A stretch of 64,000 bases of DNA from Anaerolineae bacterium. Its GTDB lineage: Bacteria; Chloroflexota; Anaerolineae; Promineifilales; Promineifilaceae. The stretch is from contig JAUIAP010000005.1 in the NCBI GenBank assembly GCA_030425205.1, forward strand, positions 62,001-126,000, written 5' to 3'. The notes under the pieces were generated by a model. It made no database searches. It was not told where the DNA came from and worked only from the letters and a program-made list of their open reading frames with translations. The translations under genes and the position numbers were made by a program. Below, one piece after another: positions 1 through 8,433 of this stretch (positions are counted from its first letter, which is position 1; each line of letters starts with the position of its first letter).

Positions 1-434
1 GCTCTCATTCATTTTGCAAAGTGTCGAATACCCCACTAACGTTGGCTCGATTTTTCGTTTGGCTGACGGAATTGGTGTTGATGAGGTGATTTTGACGGGC
101 ATCACGCCACAACCGCCGAACCCAACGATTGACAAGGTCAGCCGCAACAAGCACCAGCGCATCGACTGGCGTTACGTTAAAGACCCTGTTGAAGCTGTGC
201 AGCAGCAAAAGGCGGCTGGTTATCAAGTTGTGGCGGTGGAAATCGCGGAAGGTGCTACGCCCTATCACGAAACCGTCTATTCAGACAAGGTTTGTCTGGT
301 CGTTGGTCATGAAGACCAAGGCAACACTAGCGGTCTGTGATTCGGCCGTTTTTATTCCAATGTATGGCAAAGGACTATCGCTCAATGTCCATGTCGCACT
401 GAGTATTGCAGCATATCGCGTTTTACATCCGTAG
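1..434 (+). pseudogene. SpoU/TrmH-family RNA 2'-O-methyltransferase, 3' part, apparently frameshifted
   Basis: The reading frame enters from the left edge and shows the SpoU motif 1 region (NVGSIFRLADG, then VILTGITP). It runs to LVVGHEDQG and then hits TGA at 338-340. The missing motif 3, CDSAVFIPMYGKG followed by SLNVHVALSIAAYRVL, continues in the next frame to the stop at 432-434. Joined, the two frames give the usual knotted SPOUT methyltransferase C-terminus, so one extra base around 318-332 is likely. The family methylates a ribose 2'-OH in tRNA or rRNA; which RNA cannot be told. The KTALGAE-like stretch common in this subgroup is diverged (KVSRNKHQ). A true pseudogene, a sequencing error and programmed frameshifting are all possible; error or decay is most likely. 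Confidence 0.72.
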
Positions 435-452
435 CGTGTTTATTAAATCAGA

Positions 453-1880
453 TTACGCTTTTGCAGCCATTTTTTCGCCAAAGCCAAGCAAGGCATTAAC
501 ACGCAAATCATTGGCCGCTTCGGCATAGACCCGCAAAACAGGTTCTGTACCAGACGGCCGAATGAGCAGCCAACTTCCATCTGCTAGATAGTACTTGACA
601 CCGTCTACTGTCTCAACACGTTCGATGCAAACTCCATCAATTTCAGCGGGCGCCGCATCAAGTAGCATGGCGACCATCGCGGGTTTTGCAACGGGTTTTG
701 TAAGCTTCATGTCGGTGCGTCGATATTGCGCTGGGCCATATGTTTTCAGTAATTCTTCAACAAGTTCATGCAGTGGCTTGTCATAGTATGCCATCACTTC
801 AAGGATCAACAATCCCATTAGGATACCGTCACCTTCGGGGATGTGGTTCTTAATGGAGATGCCGCCAGACTCTTCGCCACCCATCAAAACATCTTCTTTC
901 AACATCAGATCAGCTATATGGTTGAAGCCGACAGGGGTTTCGATCACTTCCAGCCCATTGGCAGCGGCAATGCGGTCGATCATGCGCGTCGTGGAGACTG
1001 TGCGGACAACTTTACCTGTCCAGCCACGCTCTTCTATCAGATAGCGTAAAACAAGTGCAAAGATACGATGGGGATCGACAAATCGGCCGAAACTGTCCAT
1101 CGCCCCAATCCGATCTGCATCACCGTCCGTTGCCAATCCGACATCAAAGTGTCCCGATTGCACCGTTTTGCTCAGCAGCCGCAGATGTTTGCCAATCGGT
1201 TCGGGATGAACACCGCCAAAACCGGGATTCATTTCGTGGCGCAGATTCTTAACTTGGGTGCGACTGCGCGTCAGCACTTCACCAAAGACGCCCCGTCCTG
1301 CCCCATACATCGCATCTGCAACAACGCGCAACTCTCCACGCGAAATGATGTCAAAATCGACGATGCTGCTGAGATGTTCGTAATACGCCCATGCAGGGTC
1401 AAATTTGCGGATTAGCTCGCGTTCAAGTGCCTCATCAAAATCCATCAGATTGGGGTTATGGGCATTATCGGTGTTACGACTCAACAGCCGTTCGACGTGT
1501 TTGTGTTGTTCAGGGGAAGCACTACCGCCAAAGCTCGCCTTTAATTTGACCCCGTTGTAACGTGGTGCATTGTGACTGGCGGTGATCATGACCCCAGCCG
1601 TGGCATTATTTTTGACAACGGCAAAGCTTGTAGTTGGGGTGGGCGCGTCAGCGCGAGCCAGCAGCGTCGGGATGCCATTGCCGGCCATGACGCGGGCAAC
1701 CTCCATTGCATAGCGATCTGATAAAAAACGGGTATCGAATCCGACGACACAGCTTGGATTTTCGTTATCCTCGCTATGAATCCAGTCGGCAATTGCCTGA
1801 GCGACGAGGCGCAGGTTATGAAAGGTAAATGTTTCTGAGATGACGGCTCGCCAGCCATCTGTTCCAAACTTGACGGTCAT
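453..1880 (-). CDS. Phosphoglucomutase/phosphomannomutase family protein
   Basis: This 475-residue alpha-D-phosphohexomutase has all four signature regions: N-terminal KFGTDGWRA, the phosphoserine loop TASHNAPRYNG, the metal loop TDGDADRIG and the C-terminal phosphate-binding SGTEPVLRVYAEA. The enzyme interconverts hexose 1- and 6-phosphates through a phosphoserine and feeds glycogen, nucleotide-sugar and cell-wall synthesis. Length is normal for a PGM/PMM. Whether glucose, mannose or glucosamine phosphate is the main substrate cannot be fixed from sequence; the sugar-binding loop GGEESGGIS favours PGM/PMM over GlmM. The ATG at 1880 gives a natural N-terminus. It follows the solute-binding lipoprotein by 14 bp, so the two may be cotranscribed. 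Confidence 0.95.
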   Translation of the reverse strand: MTVKFGTDGWRAVISETFTFHNLRLVAQAIADWIHSEDNENPSCVVGFDTRFLSDRYAMEVARVMAGNGIPTLLARADAPTPTTSFAVVKNNATAGVMITASHNAPRYNGVKLKASFGGSASPEQHKHVERLLSRNTDNAHNPNLMDFDEALERELIRKFDPAWAYYEHLSSIVDFDIISRGELRVVADAMYGAGRGVFGEVLTRSRTQVKNLRHEMNPGFGGVHPEPIGKHLRLLSKTVQSGHFDVGLATDGDADRIGAMDSFGRFVDPHRIFALVLRYLIEERGWTGKVVRTVSTTRMIDRIAAANGLEVIETPVGFNHIADLMLKEDVLMGGEESGGISIKNHIPEGDGILMGLLILEVMAYYDKPLHELVEELLKTYGPAQYRRTDMKLTKPVAKPAMVAMLLDAAPAEIDGVCIERVETVDGVKYYLADGSWLLIRPSGTEPVLRVYAEAANDLRVNALLGFGEKMAAKA

Positions 1881-1894
1881 GAATTCCTCAATTG

Positions 1895-3190
1895 TTATGG
1901 TGTTGCGACGGTATTGATTTGCAATATCGCCTCCTCCAACGTAATTTCCTGTTTGAGCGTGGCAACAGTGACAGTTGTCAGCGCATTTAAGCTATTAATT
2001 GATAATCTGTTCGGGTAAGCGACAGCAGCCGCAAGTTGTGTGTCGAGAAATGTCGTGTATGCATTGATTTGCCACGCTTCAAATGCGTCACTACTGGCTG
2101 GTGGAATGAGCATCGCGGAACTATACGCCCCGAGATTTTGCGGATTGGTGAGATAGGTAATCAATTCGGCCGAAATTGCCTGCCTTTCCACATTAGGTGT
2201 TGTAATTGCCCATACCCAGCCACGCACCACTGGTGAGGTTGCCGTTCGACTGGTTGGCAATGGCGCAAATGAACTGCCATTGCCCTGCGCACGTTGCGCT
2301 AGAAATGCTTCAGCATTGATAAATATGATCGTCGCGTTGCCACTTTGAAAGTAATTCCATGCCTCTGTCGGCGTGGTCATGTCTGCGCTTTCTACGAGTA
2401 AAAAGCCATCTGTTATGCCACGCCCAATGTCATTGAGCGCATCTGTTAAAGGTGGTGCTTGAAATTGAAAAGCCGACTCGCCATCAGTCAGAGAACCATT
2501 CGCACCGCGATAAAGTTGTAAGAGCAAACTGGCTCCTGCCTGACTGTTAGCCGGTAACACAATTTCAGCGCGATCCAGCGTCGTGAAATCTGCCCAACGA
2601 CGCGCAAAAATATCAGTGACGACGTTGGGGTTGTAGACGAGATGGTAGAAGTCGGTGATAAGGAAGGGATAGCCATACTGGATGTTGTTGATTCGGCCGA
2701 ATTCTCCCCCTGCTGGAAACATGCCCCCGACGTCCAACAAGTCGCCCAATGGATAGACCAACCCCTCACTGACCGCCTTTTCCAACTGGTCGCTTGGAAT
2801 GGCGATCAAATCAGGCAGCACATTCGGTGCAATGTTGCGTCCCGTTCGCAAATAACTCAAAATGCCGCCCTGCTCGCTGACACTTTTTGTCTGTAAGTTG
2901 ATTGTGACATCGGGATGGGCAACGGCAAACGTGTCTAACTGGGTTTGGAGCGGATTGGTTTGTGAATTAGAGGGATTTGTGGTTGGATCGGCCGAAATTG
3001 CCGGCGGAATCCAAACACGCAACTCAAAACGTGGAGACTCGCTCTCTGTTGTAACTTCAGGCAAGGGATTATCCACAGTTGGCGCAGGGGTTGGCAACGG
3101 CGTTAGCGCAGTTGGTGTAATTCCCACATCCCCCTGCTCACATCCGATCGAAAAAAACATTAGCACAACAAAAAACAACCAATTCCGCAT
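1895..3190 (-). CDS. Extracellular solute-binding lipoprotein (ABC type, family 1-like)
   Basis: The protein has 431 residues from the ATG at 3190. An earlier in-frame start exists, but this one begins directly with a lipoprotein signal (FFVVLMFFSIGC, lipidated Cys17). A Pro/Thr-rich linker follows, then a bacterial extracellular solute-binding fold: LRVWIPPAI near residue 60 and DLIAIPSDQLEKAV, a hinge region and AWNYFQSGNATIIFINAEAF. Such proteins capture sugars or oligosaccharides outside the membrane. No ABC permease or ATPase for it lies in the window, so it may work with a distant transporter or be a stand-alone binding protein. A possible promoter lies immediately upstream. It is probably cotranscribed with the mutase, 14 bp downstream. 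Confidence 0.88.
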   Translation of the reverse strand: MRNWLFFVVLMFFSIGCEQGDVGITPTALTPLPTPAPTVDNPLPEVTTESESPRFELRVWIPPAISADPTTNPSNSQTNPLQTQLDTFAVAHPDVTINLQTKSVSEQGGILSYLRTGRNIAPNVLPDLIAIPSDQLEKAVSEGLVYPLGDLLDVGGMFPAGGEFGRINNIQYGYPFLITDFYHLVYNPNVVTDIFARRWADFTTLDRAEIVLPANSQAGASLLLQLYRGANGSLTDGESAFQFQAPPLTDALNDIGRGITDGFLLVESADMTTPTEAWNYFQSGNATIIFINAEAFLAQRAQGNGSSFAPLPTSRTATSPVVRGWVWAITTPNVERQAISAELITYLTNPQNLGAYSSAMLIPPASSDAFEAWQINAYTTFLDTQLAAAVAYPNRLSINSLNALTTVTVATLKQEITLEEAILQINTVATP

Positions 3191-3198
3191 AGCTATGA

Positions 3199-3226
3199 AG
3201 TATAAACCCCTACAATGCAATGCCAA
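3199..3226 (-). promoter_or_regulatory. Putative sigma-70-type promoter of the solute-binding lipoprotein gene
   Basis: Read on the minus strand there is a TTGGCA box (3221-3226) and a TATACT box (3199-3204) separated by 16 bp. The predicted start would fall only a few bases before the ATG at 3190, implying a very short or leaderless message. The rest of 3191-3449 shows no gene. Confidence 0.35.
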
Positions 3227-3449
3227 CAGATTTTGTCTTCTTCTCACACTGGAGGGGTTGATTTTTAACTGGCTTCCTGCTACCCTAGCGATTAAATCGC
3301 AAGCGCGTGGCCTATGATCGACTAAAACACTCCAACCCTCACCTTTTAGCCCCCTCTCCCATTGAGAGCAACTAGTTTATTTGTGAGATTTATCCTGCCA
3401 TCGGGCGAAAACGTGCGCACTTCGTTGTTGCCATTTCGTTCTAGCTGGA

Positions 3450-5096
3450 GTGTTTGTGTTAACCGTTCACCACCTATCCAAATCATTTAACCTGACAACT
3501 TTATTTGAAGATGTAACGTTCAGCGTCAGCGCTGGCGACCGTGCTGCGCTGATTGGCGCAAATGGCAGCGGGAAGACGACGCTGTTAAGAATCATTGCAT
3601 CAGAAGAACTGCCATCGCAAGGCACCATGACGCTGCCAAACGATGTGCGCATCGGCTATTTACCACAGGGATTTGAGCTTGACCCAGATCAGACCCTGGG
3701 GGAAATTATCGGCCGATCCATCGGCAGCATCGACAGCCTAGAGGATGAATTAACCGCATTGGCCATTGCCTTGTCAGAACACCCCGATGATGCGAATTTA
3801 CAAGAGCGTTTTGATCGAATGTTGCGGAGAATTGAATCGGCCGATGCTGACCGTGCCGCAACCATCACTAACGCGCTGGGCCTAGACGACATCGACCCCA
3901 ATCTGCCGACCGGTGTGCTGAGCGGAGGGCAAAAAACGCGCCTTGCCCTTGCACTCGTTCTGCTCAACGAACCCGATCTGCTCTTGCTCGATGAACCAAC
4001 CAACCATCTCGATATCGCCATGCTCGAATGGCTCGAAAACTGGTTAGCAACCTTTAGCGGCGCCGTCCTGTTTGTCTCGCATGACCGCACTTTTATCGAT
4101 CGCACAGCCACCAAAGTTCTCGCGCTCGACAATGGCATCACGGAATACAGCGGTAACTACACCGATTATCTCGCCCAATGGCAGCTCGAACGCGAGAAAC
4201 AGATGCAAGCCTATCTCGACCAAGTTGCCGAAGTGAAACGCATCAAAAAGGATGTGGCAAGAGTGCGTGAGACGGCGCGTTCACACGAGAATAAATCAAC
4301 CTCTGTTCGCAAAGGCGGCGAACGGATGGCGCAATCGGGCTTTAAGGATTTTGTGCGCGGCAAGGCGAAGGCGACGGCAAAGGTTGCCAAAGCGCGTGAA
4401 GCAAAGCTCAACCGTTATCTCGACGCGGAGGATCGGGTTGAAAAGCCTGCGCGCAGTTGGCAGATGAATGTTGAGTTTGGAGAAGAGGTGCGCATCGGCC
4501 GATCTGTTCTGCATCTCCACGACCTCACAGTGGGTTATGACCAACCACTTCTGCACATCCCTGAACACTATGTTTCGGCCGGCGAGCGAATTATTCTGAC
4601 TGGTGCCAACGGCAGCGGCAAGACGACCTTGCTCAAAGTGATCGCAGGTAGGCTGTTGCCGCTAAATGGCACGGCGACGCTCGGCAGCAGCGTCCATCTT
4701 GGCTATATGGCGCAAGAACAGGAATTGCTCGATCCTGAAAAATCCCCGGTTGAGATGTTACGCGACATTGGGTTTGGCTCAGATACCGACATTCGGAACT
4801 ATCTCCACAACTATCTGTTCAAAGATCAAGAACCGCTAAAACCAACCGCACTCCTCAGCTATGGCCAACGCGCGCGTCTTCAGCTCGCCATTCTTGTCGC
4901 ACAAGGGTGCAACTTCTTGTTGCTCGATGAGCCGATCAACCATCTTGACATTCCATCTCGTGAAATGTTTGAGCAGGCTTTGCTACAATTCAACGGCACA
5001 ACGCTCGCCGTCGTCCATGACCGCTATTTCATCAAACGATTTGCCACAGAAGTGTGGTGGGTGGAAAATGGGGGCGTGCGACGAGAAATTCAGTAA
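3450..5096 (+). CDS. ABC-F family ATP-binding protein (ribosome-associated type)
   Basis: Two ABC ATPase domains lie in one 548-residue chain without membrane segments. Domain 1 has Walker A GANGSGKTT near residue 31, signature LSGGQ and Walker B LLLLDEPTNHLD. Domain 2 has Walker A GANGSGKTT near 389, a degenerate signature (LSYGQ) and DEPINHLD. A charged helical linker rich in Lys/Arg sits between them (about residues 240-320), as in Uup/EttA-like proteins that act on ribosomes rather than as transporters. The GTG at 3450 starts the protein right before the first beta strand; a GTG at 3456 is an alternative. The antibiotic-resistance versus translation-factor role cannot be decided. The next gene begins 28 bp downstream. 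Confidence 0.93.
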   Translation: MFVLTVHHLSKSFNLTTLFEDVTFSVSAGDRAALIGANGSGKTTLLRIIASEELPSQGTMTLPNDVRIGYLPQGFELDPDQTLGEIIGRSIGSIDSLEDELTALAIALSEHPDDANLQERFDRMLRRIESADADRAATITNALGLDDIDPNLPTGVLSGGQKTRLALALVLLNEPDLLLLDEPTNHLDIAMLEWLENWLATFSGAVLFVSHDRTFIDRTATKVLALDNGITEYSGNYTDYLAQWQLEREKQMQAYLDQVAEVKRIKKDVARVRETARSHENKSTSVRKGGERMAQSGFKDFVRGKAKATAKVAKAREAKLNRYLDAEDRVEKPARSWQMNVEFGEEVRIGRSVLHLHDLTVGYDQPLLHIPEHYVSAGERIILTGANGSGKTTLLKVIAGRLLPLNGTATLGSSVHLGYMAQEQELLDPEKSPVEMLRDIGFGSDTDIRNYLHNYLFKDQEPLKPTALLSYGQRARLQLAILVAQGCNFLLLDEPINHLDIPSREMFEQALLQFNGTTLAVVHDRYFIKRFATEVWWVENGGVRREIQ

Positions 5097-5124
5097 ACAG
5101 TGAACGAAAGTTGTTCGCTCGACG

Positions 5125-6618
5125 ATGATTATGCACCCAATTCAGCAGCGTGGACAGACAATCAAACAATATGATGCGCCGACAACGATTGAGTCTGCGC
5201 TGAAACTGCTAGCAGACTATGGCAAACGCGCCCGTGTAATCGCTGGTGGCACAGATTTGATCGTTGAACTTGATCGCAATCAACGGCAAGGCGTAGACAC
5301 ACTCATTGACTTGACGCGCATCCCGGAACTCAATCAGATTGAACAGCTTGCCAATGGTGCAATTCGCATCGGTGCGACAGTTACACACAATCAAATCGTT
5401 GCCTCTGATCTGTTGCGCGAGCGGGGTGTACCACTAGTGCAGGCGTGTTGGGAGGTGGGTTCACCACAATTGCGGAATCGGGCGACTGTGGTGGGTAATG
5501 TCGTCACGGCCAGCCCAGCCAACGATACGATTTCTGCGCTTTGGGCGATGGATGCACAGTTGACGTTGCGTTCGCTCACCGGTGTGCGTGAGATTCCCTT
5601 ACGGCAATTTTACAAGGGCGTCCGTCAAACCTTTTTGGCCGAGAATGAACTGGTGACCCATATTACGCTGCCAGCACGGGCGGGAAAGGGGATTTATGTC
5701 AAGTTGGGGAATCGCCGAGCGCAAGCGATTTCAGTCGTGCATTTGGCGATTTGGTTGGAGGAAGAACCCGCGCATCAAACACACACTACGAACACGGTGG
5801 CGTTTCCCCGTGTGAAGCATGTCGATATTGCATTGGGCAGCGTTGCCCCAACGATAGTAAGTGCAGCGGCTGCGGAACAGTTTTTGCAGGGTCAGCCGTT
5901 GAATGTTGACGTGATTGCAGAGGCGGCGCGACTCGTTGGAGTAGGCGTTAAACCGATTAGTGATGTGCGGGGATCGGCCGATTATCGCACCGATCTCCTT
6001 CCCATCATGACCAAACGTGCGCTCACCGCCCTACGTGATGGTCACGCTGTCCTGCCAACTGACCCCGCCTTTTTGCAGGCTGCCACCAATGGCCTCTTTC
6101 CAACGGGAAATGGTCTTGAATCTTCGCATAGTCAAGATGATATGATCCACACAACCATCAATGGCAATCCTATTTCTGCCCCACTTGGCACACATCAAAC
6201 GCTGGTTGATTGGTTACGTGAGGCGGTTGGTCTGACTGGCACAAAATTGGGTTGTGCCGAAGGGGAGTGCGGCTCATGCACCGTTTTTCTCGACGGGATG
6301 GCGGTCATGGGCTGTCTTGTTCCTGCTGCACGCGCCCATCACGCCGACATCATGACCGTGGAAGGTTTGCCAGATCAGTCGGGCGAGCTTCATCCAATTC
6401 AGCAGGCGTTCATCGACACGGGTGCTGTGCAGTGTGGCTACTGTATTCCGGGCTTCCTTATGTCGGGGGCAAAACTACTCGAAGAAAAGCCAAACCCTTC
6501 GCACGAGCAGATTCTACAGGCGTATAGCGGCAATCTTTGCCGTTGTACAGGCTACTACAAAATTATTGAGGCTGTTCATGCAGCTTCAGATGTGCTGGCC
6601 GCAAACTCTCCCTCGTGA
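5125..6618 (+). CDS. Fused FAD-binding and 2Fe-2S subunit of a xanthine dehydrogenase/CO dehydrogenase-type molybdenum hydroxylase
   Basis: The first part (about residues 15-290) is the FAD-binding domain of molybdopterin dehydrogenases, with RVIAGGTDL and the conserved VGNVVTASPANDT. The second part (about 335-495) is a small 2Fe-2S subunit with plant-type cluster cysteines (GCAEGECGSC, then a fourth Cys) and the helical cluster motif CGYCIPGF plus CRCTGY. These pass electrons from a molybdenum site through two 2Fe-2S clusters to FAD. The order FAD-then-FeS is the reverse of classic XdhA and looks like a CoxM-CoxS fusion. No molybdenum-binding subunit is in the window, so the substrate (purine, aldehyde, CO-like) is unknown. 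Its stop overlaps the next start (GTGA). Confidence 0.9.
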   Translation: MIMHPIQQRGQTIKQYDAPTTIESALKLLADYGKRARVIAGGTDLIVELDRNQRQGVDTLIDLTRIPELNQIEQLANGAIRIGATVTHNQIVASDLLRERGVPLVQACWEVGSPQLRNRATVVGNVVTASPANDTISALWAMDAQLTLRSLTGVREIPLRQFYKGVRQTFLAENELVTHITLPARAGKGIYVKLGNRRAQAISVVHLAIWLEEEPAHQTHTTNTVAFPRVKHVDIALGSVAPTIVSAAAAEQFLQGQPLNVDVIAEAARLVGVGVKPISDVRGSADYRTDLLPIMTKRALTALRDGHAVLPTDPAFLQAATNGLFPTGNGLESSHSQDDMIHTTINGNPISAPLGTHQTLVDWLREAVGLTGTKLGCAEGECGSCTVFLDGMAVMGCLVPAARAHHADIMTVEGLPDQSGELHPIQQAFIDTGAVQCGYCIPGFLMSGAKLLEEKPNPSHEQILQAYSGNLCRCTGYYKIIEAVHAASDVLAANSPS

Positions 6619-7790
6619 TCTCTGTGGACAAAACAGCTCTTTGGGAACAGGTATGCTGCGAGGCTGAACGTGCTGGTCTGAACACGTCGCTGTTTGGAGA
6701 ACGTCAGCAGGAGGTAGTGGCACATGTCGCGGCGTTTTTGGCACAAGACCCGCCGGTGCGCCGTTTTTCATTGCGCAAATCGTCCCCGCCGCCAGTCGCG
6801 CCGCTTATCCTCTATGGCCCGCCCGGAACAGGCAAGACGACATTTCTCTATGTCCTAGATCGCGTTTTGCGAAGAGAATTGCCAGACAATATCACATCCG
6901 TCATGCATAAAGGACAACGAAGTTATAGCTTGCAGAAGCGTTTGCTGGATGGCGAACCGCTTAGTCTGCTCTCTGTGAGTCAGTGGGCGCAACTGTTGCA
7001 CTTCTATGAGTGGGATGTGCGGAAACATCGGTTAATTTCGGCCGATCTGCAAACCTTCCTCACAAATAAGCTTGCCCCCATGCGCGTAATCTTTGCCGAT
7101 GAAGTCGAGATGGTTGGCTACTCGCCAACGATTCCGACATTGGCAAAAAATGGCATTCTCGTTGTTGGCACATCTAATCAAACAGAATTCGCTCAACTGG
7201 AAAGTCAGCAAATTCCTCCGCATAAAATCTATTTTGGGGGCGAAGATATGCGACAGGGCGATCCACAGGATGCTGTTTGGAATCACCCGCTTTTCGATCA
7301 ACTTGCCACACAAAAGACAGAGCTATTTGGACAGGTCAACTGCCAACTGATGCGTCATGCGGACACAGCATTTGTGCGCCTCGATTTTGCGGAAGCACTG
7401 CAAGCGCCACTGCTCGATGTTGAGTGGGTCAACTTTATCAAAACGACTCGCTTTTATGTCTCCGATCCTACGTCGCTCACCCAAAACCTCAGCTATATTT
7501 TGCTGCTCGATGATTTCACACTGGCAAAATTACAGCGTGATTACAACGGTATTATTCGCTTTATCGCGCTGTTTGATGCGATTGAACAAATGGGAATTGG
7601 CGTGTTGTTGCGAAATACGACGCAGACACCACAGCTCTCACACGCTTCATTTGAAGAGTTAAAGCGTGTTATTGAGCAAGCGGACGATACAAGTGAGGAT
7701 GTGAAACGTAAAACGTTGGTGGGGATCGATCGCTTTACGTCCCGCTTGGGAATGGCTGGACAACGGGCGCGTGCAATTCTTGACGGCTGA
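6615..7790 (+). CDS. AFG1/ZapE-like P-loop ATPase
   Basis: The protein has 391 residues and starts at a GTG that overlaps the preceding stop, suggesting translational coupling. Walker A is GPPGTGKTT (about residue 70); a Walker B-like strand reads VIFADEVEM, followed by a sensor VVGTSNQTEF. The C-terminal signature DRFTSRLGMA matches the DRTxSRLxEM of AFG1/ZapE proteins. ZapE is a division-associated ATPase in proteobacteria and AFG1 a mitochondrial protein-quality ATPase. Sequence is clearly diverged: the usual DEF of Walker B is DEV, so a different target is possible. The gene ends at a repeat-rich convergent spacer. Confidence 0.75.
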   Translation: MISVDKTALWEQVCCEAERAGLNTSLFGERQQEVVAHVAAFLAQDPPVRRFSLRKSSPPPVAPLILYGPPGTGKTTFLYVLDRVLRRELPDNITSVMHKGQRSYSLQKRLLDGEPLSLLSVSQWAQLLHFYEWDVRKHRLISADLQTFLTNKLAPMRVIFADEVEMVGYSPTIPTLAKNGILVVGTSNQTEFAQLESQQIPPHKIYFGGEDMRQGDPQDAVWNHPLFDQLATQKTELFGQVNCQLMRHADTAFVRLDFAEALQAPLLDVEWVNFIKTTRFYVSDPTSLTQNLSYILLLDDFTLAKLQRDYNGIIRFIALFDAIEQMGIGVLLRNTTQTPQLSHASFEELKRVIEQADDTSEDVKRKTLVGIDRFTSRLGMAGQRARAILDG

Positions 7791-7815
7791 AATCTTTGTC
7801 AAAATCCATTGGTCA

Positions 7816-7943
7816 TTAAGAAATTAATTCGGTAATAGCCCGTCCTTCCCGCGAAGGCGGGAATCCATTCTTTTTCGCCATGTCATTGCAAGGTTTCGGG
7901 AAATCCGATTCCCGAAACATCGGTTACCGAATTTATTTCTTAA
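7816..7943. repeat. MITE-like palindromic element with 20-bp terminal inverted repeats
   Basis: Bases 7816-7835 and 7924-7943 are inverted repeats matching at 19 of 20 positions (TTAAGAAATTAATTCGGTAA is the left arm). Inside lie two smaller hairpins: CCCGCGAAGGCGGG near 7848-7861, of the CCCGC-GCGGG type common in bacterial dispersed repeats, and TTTCGGGAA paired with TTCCCGAAA. It has no coding capacity and no obvious target-site duplication. It lies between convergent genes and could also stop transcription. Confidence 0.55.
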
Positions 7944-7944
7944 A

Positions 7945-7997
7945 CTGCAAAAGCCAAAGGCTGTAACGCGAAACGCGCTTAAGCGCGATATTTGCAG
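7945..7997. repeat. Nested stem-loop next to the MITE-like element
   Basis: CTGCAAA (7945-7951) pairs with TTTGCAG (7991-7997). It encloses an AAGCC/GGCTG-type hairpin and the perfect 14-bp palindrome CGCGCTTAAGCGCG (7974-7987). It may be a transcription stop for the gene at 8014 or part of the same repeat unit. Confidence 0.45.
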
Positions 7998-8013
7998 GGC
8001 ATTTCATTTACCC

Positions 8014-8391
8014 CTATGCAAACAGATCGATATGATTGCCGTCAGGATCGCAAATAACGGCATAGCGTTGCCCCCAGAAGGCGTCCCACGGGGGTTTGTG
8101 CGATTGGTAGCCAGCCGCCATCATGTCGACGTAAAGTGAATCAACTTCGGCCGCATCTTCACACTTAAACGCCAGCCCGATTTTATGACCACGAGCTTCC
8201 TCTTTCGGCGGGTCATAGCTGGCGATCATGGCTGCGTCGTCCCACGCGAGTCGCATACCGCCACGTAGTTCGACTTCGACATGCTGTTCGCTGTCAGCCT
8301 CTGCTGGAATGTCGAGACCGAGTTTACGATAGAAGGCGAGTGAGGCGGCCATATCCTCCACGAGGATGCCGATAAGGTCAAAGGTTGCCAT
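8014..8391 (-). CDS. VOC (glyoxalase/bleomycin-resistance fold) family protein
   Basis: This 125-residue protein has two beta-alpha-beta-beta-beta modules typical of the vicinal oxygen chelate superfamily. The N-terminal module contains ILVEDMAASLAFYRKLGL and the C-terminal one ends CDPDGNHIDLFA. Family members bind a divalent metal (here probably the late Glu/His/Asp positions) and act on glyoxal adducts, aromatic diols or antibiotics, or merely bind them. No specific substrate can be assigned. It is the last gene of a minus-strand set with the metallo-beta-lactamase-fold protein 42 bp upstream. Confidence 0.9.
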   Translation of the reverse strand: MATFDLIGILVEDMAASLAFYRKLGLDIPAEADSEQHVEVELRGGMRLAWDDAAMIASYDPPKEEARGHKIGLAFKCEDAAEVDSLYVDMMAAGYQSHKPPWDAFWGQRYAVICDPDGNHIDLFA

Positions 8392-8433
8392 AATAATTGC
8401 TCCTTTAGAATGAATTGCAGCGCAAGAATAGGC

